64,000 bases of DNA from Vitis vinifera (GCF_030704535.1 NC_081812.1:18485501-18549500), one strand, 5' to 3'. Numbered from the stretch's first letter, positions 24,364-37,976 are shown. A program made the numbers and translations. The notes: generated by a model not told the origin, from the sequence alone.

Positions 24364-25788
24364 ATGGATTTCTCGGAAGAGGGCTTGGAACTGAAGGAAA
24401 TTCAGAGGCTGGAAGGACATAACGATAAGGTTTGGAGTCTGGCCTGGAACCCCACCAGCACTTTGCTGGCTTCTTGTAGCGGCGACAAGACCGTTCGAAT
24501 CTGGCAACGTTCTCCCTCCACTTCTTCTTGGCACTGCAAGGTTTCTTCATTTTTTTTTCCTCAGTTTGGTTCATCAGAATATGTTGGAAATGTTTTGGTT
24601 CACTGGGTTTTACTTTGGCACTAAACGAGATGGTAGTATTAGGATGCTTGATTCGTCTCAAGTACTGAAAAAAACGAGGTTTTGGATTCATTTGTTTTTT
24701 TTTTTTTTTTCTGTTCTTTGTTTCCTCTCAATTCAGCAAACAGTTGGATCGATGATTGTATGTGTATGTGTGTGTGCTTTTTTAAAACTTATTGTTATTA
24801 ATTTTTCTGTCCGAATTTGATTGTATTATGTCCTAGGAGTTTAATTATCGGATGATCGGTATCCAGAGTGGAGTCGAGGTATTATTATTATTGTTATTTT
24901 GAATTCATGATGATGTGGATGCTATTACGCAGGCAGTTTTGGAAGAAACACACACTAGGACAGTTAGATCGTGTGCTTGGTCACCGTCCGGCAAATTATT
25001 GGCCACAGCGAGCTTTGATGCCACTACTGCAATCTGGGAACTTATCGGTGACGATTTCGAGTGTGTATCCACTCTAGAGGTATTTCCATTTACGTCAATT
25101 TGGCTTTGATTTTGTGAGTAACTGTACAACTGACATTGTTCAGTAAGTCTTCAGTCTAATATCTCCAGTCTGCTAATTCCTTTGAAAAACATTTGTCATG
25201 GGGAATTTAATTTCCTTTATTCAGTGAGTTTCTCACTGTGGCATCTAAGCATGGACCATTGCCTCTTCTTTTCATCCACTCTTGGTTTATGTTTAATTGA
25301 ATATTCATTTGGAACTTTTGGGCTTTTTGCGTGCAGGGACATGAAAATGAAGTTAAAAGTGTTTCTTGGAATGCATCCGGGTCTCTGCTTGCAACGTGTA
25401 GTAGAGACAAATCCGTGTGGATTTGGGAAGTGCAGCCTGGCAATGAGTTTGAGTGTGTTTCAGTGTTGCAAGGACATACACAGGATGTTAAAATGGTTCA
25501 ATGGCATCCCATTATGGATGTGTTGTTCTCTTGCAGTTATGATAATACTGTTAAGGTGCAAAATATATTTTTATATATCATTTCTGTTTTGCATGTTCCT
25601 AGTCACAAGCCTATAGAATTAGTTGTTTGTTGTTTTATTTTAAGTCAGGCAATATGGACACTAGGATCAAATAATGATAATTGAGGTGTTGGTTATATAT
25701 TCACAGATTTGGGCAGAGGATGGTGACAGTGATGATTGGCATTGTGTTCAAACTCTAGGTGAATCTAACAAGTATTAAACCTACCAAA

Positions 25789-25820
<32 letters not shown>

Positions 25821-28800
25821 ACTTATGTAGAGTTCTCTTTAAAAATTATTTATAGTGCTTTTTTTTTTTTCTTGTTTTTGTTTGTTGTTGGATATGCTGA
25901 TTTCTTAGTTAACTGTTATTAATCTCTGTACTGATGTAATCAATCATTCTTATATCCATGAGCCAATAAGATGAAAATGTGTGGCTTCTCTAAAGTTACC
26001 TCTATTGTACCATATAGCATCAAGTTTTTTATGGTGATGAGCAATTGGGTTCTCTAAAGCTTTCTCATTTCTATGTTTTATTTGACTCACTCACTGGAAG
26101 GAATGTGTCTTTCCTAAGTCCCAACATGGTATCCGATTATCTGTAGAAATAAAATTCAGGATTTCATGATACATATGTTTTAATATTTCCACAGCACAAA
26201 GGGAGTTAAAGTACAAAAACAATTAAGCTTCTTTTGTTTATATTTTCATGGAAAAGGCTTTTTTGTTGCATTCATAGTTGGTATTCATCGCTTCTCGGGT
26301 AAAGAAGTGTCTACCCAATATTTGTGGAGATAGGATTGGTGTAATATTCTATCCTTGATGAATAATTCATCAAACCTCTTCTTGGACCCCCATCCTCTGG
26401 GTTATTGAAGATGAACTTGATGGTGGTCTTCTTGTCATTCAGCTCATGCCCTTGTTGGAGTAATTTGTGAGGTTCACATTGGGATTATCATTTTTCTCAA
26501 AGGGATTCTATTAAAACACGAGATTCTAGCATGTCTCCAAGACTTTAAAGAGGGAAACTTGATGATTTTGTCTAACTTCTGTGGATGACAATTGTGCTAA
26601 TGTGATTACTCATACTGCAATTGGTTTAGGGAAGGCCTTGGTGATATGCAAAACCTTGCGTGGGGAATTTTTGGTTTTTGGTGGATTTTCTTAGTAGCTT
26701 TCTCATTCTAGGTAGATATCTTGCCCAATAGAGGAGCATTTGAGTGTTAACACTATTTTGAAAAATTATCTTCTCATGAAGTGGCCTTTTTGGTTTTTTG
26801 GTGTTGCTAGTTGTGGCTCTAAGATGATTCAACTCACCCCCACCTGTCACCATTTTTTTTTTGTTCTTGTTGTTGTTTTTTGTTTTTTGTGTTTTTTTGT
26901 TTGTTTGATGAGAGGTGATCTCCTCCTTCCCACTGTTCTTATTCTCCTTTTCATCAATAGTGCTTCATTTCACAAGAATATTGGATTTTAAAGCAGATAA
27001 TATTGATGCTTGAGGATCATGTGAAATGTTGTTTAAATGGATCCAACTCATGTGATACCTATGTAAAAAAGATACATTTTTGTTCGTTTTTGGCAACATG
27101 CTGTATTTTGTTTTTATTTTATAGTTTTGGTTGTGGCTTAGGCTATGGTAATATTTGATTTCAATTTTATAGTGTTTTTATCCTAAAATGCTTTTGTGGA
27201 GGGAAGACAAATTTTGGATGTTGCTTTGATAGCTAACGAGGCTATAGATTCACTTTTGAAAAGTAATAGTTGTGGGCTAATTTGCAAGCTTGATATAGAG
27301 GCGGCGTATGATTATGTGAGTTGGAGCTTCTTACTCATGATGCTAAAAAAGATGGGTTTTGGTGATAGGTGGATTAGTTGGATCGAGTGGTGCATTTCTA
27401 CCTTGAGATTCTCTATTCTTGTCAACGATTCTTCTTTGGGCTTTTTTCAGAGCTCTAAGGGGTTGAGGCAGGAGGATCCCTTTTCTTCGTATTTTTTTGT
27501 GATTGTCATGGAGACTTTCAATTGTTTGCTTAAGAGGGCTAAGGTTGAAGGTTTCCTGTCGGGGTGGCAGGTGAGAGGTAATGGAAGAAAGGGGGTGGAT
27601 GTTTCTCATTTGCTGTTTGCCGATGACATGTTAGTTTTTTGTGAGCCTTCTCCAAATTAGTTGACTTACTTGAGTTGGGTACTTATGTGGTTTGAGGTCA
27701 TTTCAAGGTTGAGAGTTAACTTGGATAAGAGTGAGTTAATCCCAGTGGGGAGGGTGGAGAATGTAGGGGGGGTTGGCTCATGAGTTTGACTACAAGGTTA
27801 GGGTGCTCCCATCCTCTTACTTGGGCCTCCCTTTGGGTGCTCCTTTTAAGTGTGTGACAGTTTAGGACAACATGGAGAGGTTTCAGAAAAGACTAACTCT
27901 TTAGAAAAGGCAATATATTTCTAAAAGAGGGGAGGGGGGACTCACCTTAATTCATAGCACTCTCTCCAGCTTACCCATTTATTTTATGTCCTTTTTTTGC
28001 ATTCCAAGATTGGTTGGGCTAAGGTTGAAGCAAATTCAAAGAGACTTTCTTTAGGGATGAGGGACCCTTGAGAGGAAACCTCATTTGGTTAGTTGGTCTA
28101 TTGTCTGTTTAGACAAAAGAAAGGGTGGATTAGGGTACGGGAATCTCTCGTTGCTCAATAAAGCATTTTTGTGCAAATGGAGTTGGTGTTTTGCTAAGCA
28201 GAAAGGGGCTTTTTGGAGGCAAGTTATTAACAGAAAATACAGGGAAGAGGAAAGAGGGTGGTGCTCCTCTGAGGTGAGGGGAGCGTATAGGGTAGGGTTG
28301 TGGAAAGCCCTCAAGAAGGAGGGAGATTCATTAAGTTGCAAAATTACCTTTTTGGTGAGGAATGGTAGGAGGGTGAGGTTTTGGAAGGACAAGTGGTGTG
28401 GTGATGAGCTTTTGTGCATTTATTTTCCTTATTTGTTGTAGCTTTTTCTAAAGGGGTGTTGGTGGAGGAGATATGGAACCATTCTCTCGAGGGAGGGTGT
28501 TGGGCCCCTCATTTCCCTAGGTGACTCAACGATTGAGAGTTGGAAATTGTGGAACATTTCGACTAGAAAGGAAGAGGGTGTTTAGGGATAGGGACGATGA
28601 AATTTTATGGACTGAGTCGAAGGATGTGGCGTTCTTTGTCAAGACCTTGTACAAGGTGTTGGAGCCAGGAACAAACAAGTGTGATTTGGAATTCTTAGGT
28701 ACTGTTAAGGGTGGTTTTCTTTGTTTGAGAGGCTACTTGGAAGAAGGTTCTAACTTTGGACCATATTCAGAGGAGAAGGTGGTCCTTGGTGAATAGATAC

Positions 28801-31800
28801 TTCCTATGCCTCAAAGGGGAAAAATCAGTTGATCACATCCTTCTTCATTGTGATAGAATGAGGGTCTTATGGCATCTTTTGTTCTCCCTATTTGGTGTGT
28901 TGTGGATGTTCCTTCTTCAGTTAGATAAGCTTTGCTAGGATGATATGGTTTCTTTGTGGTCAAGAAAATGAAAAAGACTTGGTGGACTGCTCCTTATATG
29001 CCTTTTTTGTTTTTCTATTGTTTGGAAGAAAAGAAATGGTAGGGTGTTTGAAAATGAGGGGTGGTCAATTCAAGGGTTCAGACTCTCCTTTATTTGTAAT
29101 CTTTGGGTGTGGTGCAAGTTGTATATAGTTCCTAATCCTCTTTCCATTGTAAGCTTTGTGGACTGGTTGGGTTCGGGCTAAGGGGGGTTGTTGTTGGTGT
29201 CCCTCTTTGTTTTTGTGTCGCCTTTAAATGTTTCTTTGTGTACTTCCTATGTACTTTGGAATACTTTTTTTTACTTTCTTTTTTATAAATTGTTTCTGTT
29301 TACCTATGAGGAAAAAAAATAAATAAAATGATTTCAATACCTAATAACATTTTCTGCATCAAGACCTTCTTATTCTTTAGTTAGATATGGTTCTTATTCT
29401 TTGGCTTTTTGGCATGCTATCATGGGCTTAATACATTGAAATCTCTACATGGCCTTTATGATTCTTTATAAATTTCTGGGAGTCAGGACTGCTTGTTATA
29501 TATATATATTATGGAATCTAATTCAAATGCATTCTTATACATTTTTTCTTCAGTGGGCACACCTCTACTGTTTGGGCTCTTTCTTTTAATCCAGAGGGGG
29601 ACAAAATGGTTACCTGTAGGTATGTGAAATTGGTCTCACACCATCATGACCACTAATTAGATTTTATACTAGAACCTATAAATGGCACCAATAAGGATAT
29701 CACTAATTGAAATGAGAACTTACTGACAAAGAGTGTCATATTTAATGATAGTGAACTGATTTTGCAGTGACGATCTTACTGTAAAGATATGGGACACGGA
29801 TAGCATAACAATGCAAGCTGGTGAAGGATATGCACCTTGGTGAGTAACATCCTTGCCTATGTATTTAGTTTTTCACTTTCTTCAATTTTTTTCAGTTTGA
29901 AGCATCTTATTATACAATCTGTTACTTAAACATGACTATTAAACAAACAAAGAAAATCTTCTGTTCTATTTTGCTTTCAATTTTGAGTTATTCTTCATAT
30001 AGGCATTACATGCACTTGCATATATTTGAATTAAATATTCCGTCTCCATGTTAAGTACTTGTATAACCTGGATTATTTGAAAGGAAAGCACACCTGATGA
30101 GTGTCTTCATGTGTTAGATTTTCAGAGTTCAGTGTGTCAGGCACATTATATCAAGATTTGACACTTGTGACTGACCTAGTGAATTTGGCATTGGAAAATA
30201 AGCCTTTAGAGATTTTGGAATGCTATAAATTCACTACTACTCTTGATGCTGTCCTGGAAAGGTCAAGAAAAATGCAAATCTAACTATGGTAAGCTTGAGC
30301 CATGATGGAATGGAGATATCATATCTCACTTTTCTGAGTAGGGTCGTAAATTGGTATTAAACTATGATTTCAGGGACAAGAAAAAGGATCAGTCTATTTT
30401 ATTGTTCGCTGACATGCAATTTTAAAATGACTTGTTTTAAGTCTTCTATGAAATATCTCTATTTAGAATTTTTCTTGTCAGCATGGTTATAAAATGTTCT
30501 TTGTTCTTTCTAATCTTCTATTTTTTTTTCCAGGAAACATCTTTGCACGCTCTCAGGCTATCATGATCGAACAATCTTTTCAGCACATTGGTCAAGGTAG
30601 GAACTGTCCATTCAGTTACAATAAATATTTATGTCACATATAGGTATAGATGCATTTAGATTTCCTGTTGTTTTGCTTGGATCTCTCTCTTAATCTCTGT
30701 GCATATTTTCATAAGTTATTCATATGCCTCATCTGCAGGTGCTATCATTACAGGATATGCTTGTGCTCCAAACCATTTCTTTACAATAATTATAGGAATT
30801 TGTTTTCCCATGAATAGAAAAAAGCTTTATTTTTGTCTTACACCATTAACACCACTGAGAATCATTTTTCTAAAGCTTTAGGTTGGAGTTACCAGGATAT
30901 TAGTCAATACTCATGTTGTCAAAAAGTCAATTCTTGTGTTAAGAAGGATAAAAGGATTGAACTTTGAAATGGGGAAGGTTAGTGGGTGGTTCAAGGTTCT
31001 AGTCCCAATGGGAACAAAAAATTTCCTATTAAAAAAAAAAACTCATTACCATCATTTATGCTTAATATCTATTGCTTTAGTTTTGAAGTTCATTTGATGA
31101 AAATATTATGGAGGGGCCCACAAATTTCACCCAAGAGAAACAGGTTAATTGTGGTAAATATCATTTAATTTGGAATATTATGTGGACATTGTGGTTGATT
31201 TGGTTGAATCATTTTGACCCCATTTAATAGAAAGATATTATTTGAACAAAAATAGATGTTGGGTCTTAATTAATTCAACATGAGACAATCAACTTTTTCT
31301 ATTTTCTTTATTGAGAAAATTAATTGTATGGTTTGATTCAATTAATTAGGTGATCATTGAGTTACTGAAAATCTTTGTCTAGTTGTTGTGGAATTTGGTA
31401 TAGTACCATGTTTGATCTAGTCTTTTGAACTAGGGTACATGCCTCAAGATTTAATTTGTCTTCTTGGGTCTGCATAAGAACATCAGTAAATTACATCAAC
31501 ACCAAAACCTTTTCCTTCACTCATATCTAATGCATAGGGTCACTTGAATGCCCAGCTGTTTACACCAAGGTCACTTGGGAAGCATCTTGGTAACCATTGG
31601 TTATTGGTTCACTGGTGCCATGTTATTTCATTTTCAATCAGGAATCTATTGGTATTCTTTTCTACTTGCTTTATGTGATCTTATGCATTTGGGTATCATT
31701 ATTGGGATGTGTGGATAATTTAGTTGTACTTTATTGCAACTCCAATGTCCTGATTTTATTTTATTTGATCTGTGAATGTGACAGGGAAGGGATAATTGCC

Positions 31801-33803
31801 ACTGGAGCTGCTGATGATGCCATACGATTTTTTGTTGAGAGCAAAGACGGCTTGGTATTAACATCCATCCTTCCTTTCATTCATCAAATTCCTCATTCAC
31901 ATCATCAGTCAGCTGCCTCATTGTTTCCATACTGCAGTTGTCTCTTTTCCATCAGATATTCTGTAACTTGCCTTTTCTGTTTACCTACCATCCCAATTCA
32001 TCTGGTAAAATTAAATCTCTTATGAATGCTTAGAAATTGCTGCCCAATTAATTTTACCTTCAAGTAATCATGCAGATAAATTGCAGAAGAATGTGCTATA
32101 CCAAGCTAACCAAACCTCCATTCTCTGATTTCTTCTTCTTGACTATCAGAGTTCTAAAGTAGCTTCTGCACTATTCTAGTCATTAATTATTCTCTTACTT
32201 TTTACAAAAGCACCTTCAGTTTTGTTCTGGGTTGAAAATACAAGAACTAACCATGATTCAGTTTTTAGATGACCATGGTTTGATTGTGGTTTTACGAACA
32301 CTTTTTGGAATGGATTAGATTGCATGTAGATGAATCTCCCATGGCCATGATAGGCTTTGTAGAATGGATTAGTTCAAAGTAAGGAGAAGGGGTGAGGGGT
32401 TTATTTTTTGCTCCTTTTCTCTTCCTTCTGTTTTCCTGTTTTGGGCGACATGTCTTTTTTGCGTGTACCTTGTTGCACCTTTGAGCCTTTGATTTAGGTG
32501 TTTCTCTTATTTGTACACATTCTTCTGAACTGCCAATCAAAAAAAGAAAAAGAAAAAAACAATCTGAACCAAGTTCCAACCCTGACACTGACGATGCAAT
32601 CTTGAGGTAGATAGCGATATTTCAAAGATTGATTTCTTTCTGAAGTAGCTTAAGTTCAGTTCTGGGTTGAGGCAGAACAAACACCAAGCAAAGCTAAGGT
32701 AGTTGCATAACACTAGCAATAAAACTTTAGATTTCTTCTGGTATCTTCTCATTACATTATCTACTGTTACTTGTCACATCTGTACCTTCATGATCTTTAG
32801 TGGTCTAGTAATCCTTTTTCATGTTTCATCTCCCCCCCTTGAGATGACAGTGGAAATTAATCATCTGTGAGTTCTCATTAGCACAAGTTTTAATCAATTC
32901 AGCCTTTTGTAGGCTGACTCGAAAGATACAAATATGTGTTTTTACCCAAGGACCAATGGTATTAAGGAATCCAAGTTCTTTTGTTTGGCTGCCTTGGAAG
33001 GTGAAGCTTTCCTTTCCTTTTTCCTCCTCTAAGTAAACCATGGAAATACCAATCGGTGGTTGGCCATTGTAAAGTTGAAGTGCACTGAATGACTTTAGCA
33101 TTTTTTATCTTAGTGAAGTATTGAAGTGGATAACAGGAGATTAGACACTTGTTTTTTTGCATGTGGACGATTCTTTTAGATGCATACCTAATCAAAGGAA
33201 ATGTGGTTTTTTCGAGTTTGCTTGTGGATGCAAGGAAATTTTTTATGCTTGGTTTTATCTTAGCCTCTTTTTGGCTTAAAAAGTTTGAACCTGACAATTT
33301 ACTATATTAAGGAAAGTGTTTTTCTTATATTTGGTAAATTGGTTAGAAATTTATACATTTTCAAATTATTTAATCTTTATATAGAAGAATTAAAATATTT
33401 TTATATAGAAGAGGTAAAATAAGTGAAATGAGTTTGAAATAACACATTTTTCTTTTCTTTTAATTTTCCTCTTTATTTTCTTGGGAACCAAAAATAGCCT
33501 CAGTGTTTCTGTACTGCAGGTTGATGGGCCTTTGTATAAGTTGATGTTGAAGAAGGAACAGGCTCATGACATGGACATAAATTCGGTGCAGTGGAGCTCT
33601 GGGGTAAGATTTGTTTCTGGAATCTAATGTCTTGGTTAGCTAAAAGGGCCACCTACTCTATTTTATTTTCATTGCCATTACATGAGCCGCTTATCACAAT
33701 TTTATTTTCCATCGTTGTTGCAACTTATCAGGAGAACCGGCTACTGGCTTCTGCAAGTGACGATGGTACAATAAAGATATGGGAGCTGGCTTCTATAACC
33801 TGA
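24364..33803 (+). CDS. CIA1: Cytosolic Fe-S assembly WD40 protein CIA1 (CIAO1 homologue)
   Basis: CIA1 is the WD40 propeller of the CIA targeting complex, with MMS19 and AE7/CIA2B. It delivers [4Fe-4S] clusters to cytosolic and nuclear proteins such as DNA polymerases and helicases. Ten exons give 344 aa with all phases matching: 24364-24540, 24933-25079, 25337-25555, 25707-25771, 29554-29619, 29768-29839, 30534-30596, 31785-31854, 33520-33603 and 33732-33803. Seven WD repeats are visible, with blades such as [13 protein letters not shown]...[20 protein letters not shown]...[19 protein letters not shown]...KSVWIWE and [15 protein letters not shown] at the C-terminus. Length and blade order fit CIAO1 rather than other WD40 families. 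Intron 4 (25772-29553) carries a 2.2 kb LINE in sense orientation. A start at 24364 places the first blade at residue 17, as in the family. Confidence 0.94.
25789..25820. repeat. (TC)n microsatellite near the start of CIA1 intron 4
   Basis: About 16 TC units with one interruption begin 18 bases after the exon 4 donor. It may add to polypyrimidine content but lies at the donor end of the intron. Confidence 0.9.
27166..29328 (+). mobile_element. 5'-truncated LINE (L1-type) in CIA1 intron 4 with 10-bp target duplication
   Basis: TGATTTCAAT stands directly before the element (27156-27165) and again directly after its A-rich tail (29329-29338), marking a precise insertion. The element starts inside the reverse transcriptase: [19 protein letters not shown], then [13 protein letters not shown] and [10 protein letters not shown], so the catalytic Asp pair is kept in this fragment. 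A stop follows at 27658-27660. Later fragments encode a [11 protein letters not shown]-like block and the zinc-binding end ([17 protein letters not shown], about 28800-28855), split by stops and frameshifts. The 3' UTR ends at GAAAAAAAATAAATAAAA. It lies in the same direction as CIA1 and is not functional. Confidence 0.92.
30960..31045 (+). repeat. SINE-like fragment with A tail in CIA1 intron 7
   Basis: TGGTTCAAGGTTCTAGTCCC (about 30991-31010) resembles a tRNA B-box region and is followed some 20 bases later by a run of ten A (about 31031-31040). It could be the 3' part of a plant Au-like SINE. No A-box is clear. Confidence 0.3.
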
Positions 33804-34739
33804 TATAACTTTGAATTTTTTCGATCATTTGGCCTAAAAATTTTCTTAATGTCTGCAGCAATGTGTATGTGTATTATGTGGTTCGAAACTTTAGAAGAGA
33901 AGAAAATAAATATTTATTTAGGAATGTTATTGTAATCATACGGGGCAGAAGTTATTTATTAACTTCATAACAATTGGGCTTATGGCTAAAAGAAATTGCC
34001 TCGATCCCATCGACCATCAACTCAGCTTTTACTAATGGGTCGGTATGAAATAGAAGCGGTGGGATAATCGCTGCTTTACTGTGTTTCATTTTGTTGCAGC
34101 TTTTTGAGCCTTAAATATCGGGTGGTTGTAAAAAAATGTTGAATTGACAGGAGCTTAGTTGTCGAATGGTTGAGTTGTCAATTTCTGACGACCTGGATCG
34201 AGTAATTTGGTAGGATGTCGCTACTGGAAAGTTTGACGGTGCATTGGAAGTATTGATTGGTGTGATGATGAATGCCTCTTACAAGGTGTGTGTCAAGATA
34301 TGGGATTTTCAGAGAAAATGAAATGTCGAATGGGGACGTGTTACGCTGTTGGATCCCAGGTAGCATGTCGAACCATGAAATGTAGTGAAAAGAGCATGAT
34401 ATGGGGATGGACGGTGGCAGGGAGTTGTTTTTAAGATTTGTTTTGTCGTCCAACATAGAATAGCGGATTTATAAGTGCATTTATGGTGGTAAAAACATTT
34501 GATTTAGATTTAAAGGCACTAAAAGAAAGAAGATAGAAATAAAAAATAAATTGTAACTGAAGTTCAGAACCTATCGACATGCCTTTTTTCCTTCTTTTTT
34601 TTCAAAACATAAATACTTTTCATTTTTTTCTTCTCTAACTCTATTTTGTCTTTGTTTTATTTCGTATTAGAAAGGATAGAGCTGTCCATCATGGGTTTAG
34701 CCCTTTTCCAAACTCATGTGCAACATTTAGCTCAAATCA
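33804..34739. other. CIA1 3' flank
   Basis: Contains the presumed CIA1 3' UTR and then anonymous AT-rich sequence. No supported gene. Confidence 0.5.
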
Positions 34740-36247
34740 TTTGATGTTACTAAGTCCCACTTATGTTACTAAATTCTACTTATATTACTAAGTCAATCTA
34801 TCCCCAATCTTAACTTATTATATTAAGAAATTGGTAACTACAATAAATAAACTTTGTATTGTAAAAGAATACAATCTTAGGAAGTTTTTAACTTACTTAA
34901 TGTCTTAGCTAAATAAGACCATCTCCTAATTATAAGCATCTAAGGAACTCTTTGAAACCCACAAAAGTTCCACTTTATCCTAAAATTCTATGTAAGGCTA
35001 TGTATAAAGTGTGTATAACAATACTTTGAAACTCTTTAAAATGATTTAAACACTTATCTCCCTCTCTTGTATGGACGACTCTAGGCTTTTCTAAAAGTTT
35101 CAACAATTTTTCACTAATAGTCAAGTATAGATTGCTCCAAAAGGTTCTAAAAGCTTCACACTCTCCTTCAAAAGCTTAAGGGAGGGTCATTTGAATAGAT
35201 TGTGACACTTCTCAAAAAGAAGATACCACCATTGCCATTGTAACTTAATTTAATTTCCAATGACATTTACAACCGATTGGTCATCCACTATGATAACTTC
35301 AAAATATCTTTCCATATGCCACTGAATATGTGTGGCTTTGGCACCTCCACCCTTGTGCCTCATGAGTGGCCATAACTCACGCTGACACCACGGTTTTATA
35401 AATGACCAAGTCTTATCAAATATCTTGATCATGTGTCTCCATATGTGCTATCATGACCTTTATCCTTGACTCTAAGCTAATGAGCATGCTCATGACCTTA
35501 TCTTAGAATGATATGAACTCTTAGTACAATAGTGGTTGAACTTGTGAAACTAACACTCTCCCATGAAGGTCTTGGATGTGTTCTCTTAGATCCTTCATGC
35601 CCTTCTTTGTCCTTTGCTCTATCAACTCCATCCCTTCTCGAGCATCTGCCAAGACTAGCTCCATTTTTGCTAGCCTTGCATCCATGTGGGAAATGACATT
35701 ACAAGACTTCTCCTTCCTTTCCTCACTATGTGTAGTAGGGCCAGTCTCCCTCTCATAAATTTGATCTTATCTTACTATGCTAAGCATATCTTAATTTACT
35801 ATACTAAGTAATGTTATGCGACTTGCTAGCTATGATGCACAACGAAGACAATGCTTGAAAGGAAGTTTTGTATTGCACAAAAATGTTTTATAATATTAAG
35901 AAGCTCTCAACTTGCTTGGTGTCTTGATCAAATGAGACCACCTCCTATTTATAAGCATCCAAAGAACTATTTGGAATCATAGAGGTTTCTACCCTAGAAT
36001 TCTCTAGAATGCTTGTACAAGGCTATATACAAAGTATGTATAAGAGTATTCTATAATTTTTAGAATGCCTGAATTCTTTCCCTATCTTTCACTTTTGTCT
36101 AGAAATGTGTGGATATCTTTAAGCTTTTCTAAAAATTTCCACACTTCTCCACTAGTAAGCCAAGTATTAATGACTCCCAAAGTTTCGTAAGGCTCTTACC
36201 CTTCTTTAAAGGTTCAAAGGAGGGTCATTTGAGCAGATTATGACACA
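34740..36247 (-). mobile_element. Compact Gypsy-type LTR derivative with only a broken gag fragment
   Basis: Two diverged direct repeats of roughly 470 bases, about 34740-35213 and 35765-36247, look like LTRs. They share blocks such as GGAGGGTCATTTGA (near 35175 and 36212), CTATTTATAAGCATC-like text and an AAGCTTTTCTAAAA-like block. About 550 bases lie between them. On the minus strand that interval encodes gag-like pieces: a 54-codon frame at 35521-35685 (MDARLAKMELVLADAREGME...) and a piece near 35260-35330 (HIQWHMERYFEV). These resemble the N-terminal and capsid parts of grape Gypsy gag, with stops between. No protease, reverse transcriptase or integrase is present. LTR ends and target duplication are not resolved. 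Confidence 0.65.
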
Positions 36248-37292
36248 TCATACATAGTTAAAAAAAAGATGCCACCATTACTATTCTCAATCACACCGAT
36301 GACCTTTACAATCACCAAACCTACCTTACAACACCACCTTTAATCTCCATAACCAATAGCAATATTTTATAGATATTTTTGCAATTTCATATATGATGAC
36401 CCATGTTTTAATTCTAGGGTTTCCCTGTTCTCTTTCAAAACTTAGATGAAAATAAAATTTTGATTTTCAGGTTAAAACAAATGAAATGTTACTTCTAGGA
36501 TATCAAGATTATTTTATTATTTTTAATCAAATAACCTAAAAATAGAAGTGAAGAATAATATGATTAAAAAGCATCCTATATATTAAATAAAGTAAATAAA
36601 AATAATTTGAAGATGAACAATACAAAATGATTCCTGTATTTGCAGATGAGTGTAGATCATCTTTTAACAGATTCATAGACTCTTAATCTTTAGTCCAAAA
36701 AAAGAAAAAAGAAAAAGAGGGATTCATCATTCATGTACGATCTGCCTCCAACTAACATGGTTTGGGAATATCCATGTGAATAGCTTCAAAATCATCCGTT
36801 TATTATTTATTCATGTTCATCGGCTATTTGATAACTAGTCATTCGTTTGTCGACCTCTTCAATGGTGGGCAGCATACAGGAAAAATTGTCGATATTACCT
36901 GCTCCAATTCTTCATATCAAGATCAAACAAAATGCAATATACATCCCCTCCCAAAAAGGGAAAATAAAGTGTAACCTACTTCCCTGATTGATTAAGCAAA
37001 GCACCGACCGGTGCACATAAACAGATCAGTTTGGAGGCCAACCACAACTCAATTCTCAGCACTGAAATGGCACATGAGATTGGTCATAAACAAAGAAAAA
37101 AAATCATCTGCAATGTACCAGCATACATAACTCGAAAACAAATCATACACATAACGTATATTTATTTGTATTTTTTTTTGTTTAGTATCAACAAAACAAA
37201 CATGGAGATAAGGATAAAGCTCAGAAATGGGCAGGTTATTGTGATGAAAAGGAAAAAAAAAAATGAAAAAGGAAGCTAAACTTACACTTAAA
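36248..37292. other. BIC1 3' flank
   Basis: AT-rich sequence with no supported gene. The part next to 37292 should be the BIC1 3' UTR. Confidence 0.5.
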
Positions 37293-37808
37293 CTAGGAAT
37301 AAATCTTACATCTATTCTCTATCCTCAGTCCGCTTGGACTAGGTCTTCTTCCCTCGGCCACCAGCGCTGCTCGAGCTGACATTATTCTACTAGTCACTAA
37401 TGAAGCATCGAAGACGGAGCAGTCAACCCAGTCCTTCATCAGCTCCTCCTGTCCCCACATATCCGGAATCCCCACGCTGCCCGCCACCTCAACTCGGTGC
37501 CTCTTCAGCCTCTCGCGTCCGCTATCCTCCGATGAGGCCAAGGCCTCCGTTTTGATGGGTTCTTTTGAGACATCCCCCACTGCACAAGAAGATCCAGCCT
37601 GTAATTCAGTTTCATCGTTGACTGGAGACTGTCTTTGTGATTCGGCTTGCTCGGCATCAAAGGGGTTGTGTGGTTCAACAACTTGATCCTCGCAGGGCTG
37701 GTGGTGCTTGGGCTTCTTGCGCTCTGGTGCAACTGACACACCAATTGGATGGTTGGGGTGTTCACTCGAAGTCTGTCGATCCACTGAGTTGGTTTCTTCT
37801 TCAGCCAT
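37293..37808 (-). CDS. BIC1: BIC1-like blue-light inhibitor of cryptochromes
   Basis: BIC proteins bind photoexcited cryptochromes (CRY1/CRY2), block their dimerisation and so dampen blue-light signalling in the nucleus. This single-exon frame encodes 171 aa from an ATG at 37808-37806. Residues 1-95 are polar and poorly conserved, with a KKPKHH basic patch near 31-36. The cryptochrome-interacting core lies at about 97-150: [14 protein letters not shown], then [21 protein letters not shown] and SARAALV. This core identifies the family clearly. Typical plant BICs have a tryptophan near VW-IP in the core; here the matching site reads SVGIP, a possible substitution. Upstream ACGT elements fit the known HY5-dependent light induction. 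BIC1 versus BIC2 cannot be decided with certainty. Confidence 0.88.
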   Translation of the reverse strand: MAEEETNSVDRQTSSEHPNHPIGVSVAPERKKPKHHQPCEDQVVEPHNPFDAEQAESQRQSPVNDETELQAGSSCAVGDVSKEPIKTEALASSEDSGRERLKRHRVEVAGSVGIPDMWGQEELMKDWVDCSVFDASLVTSRIMSARAALVAEGRRPSPSGLRIENRCKIYS

Positions 37809-37976
37809 GAAAGGAGAAACGGGTAATTAAGCCGGGTAGCAGCTGCTTCTTTGTCTTCTTCCTTTGCTTCTTCTTCCTTCCTCCTCTTCCTCTGGTTGTT
37901 GGTTCCTCCTGTTGAAGATTACATGGAGCTTTATGTGTGGGAATAAAGGCAAGGAGAATGGATGGGGTGTTAGTTT

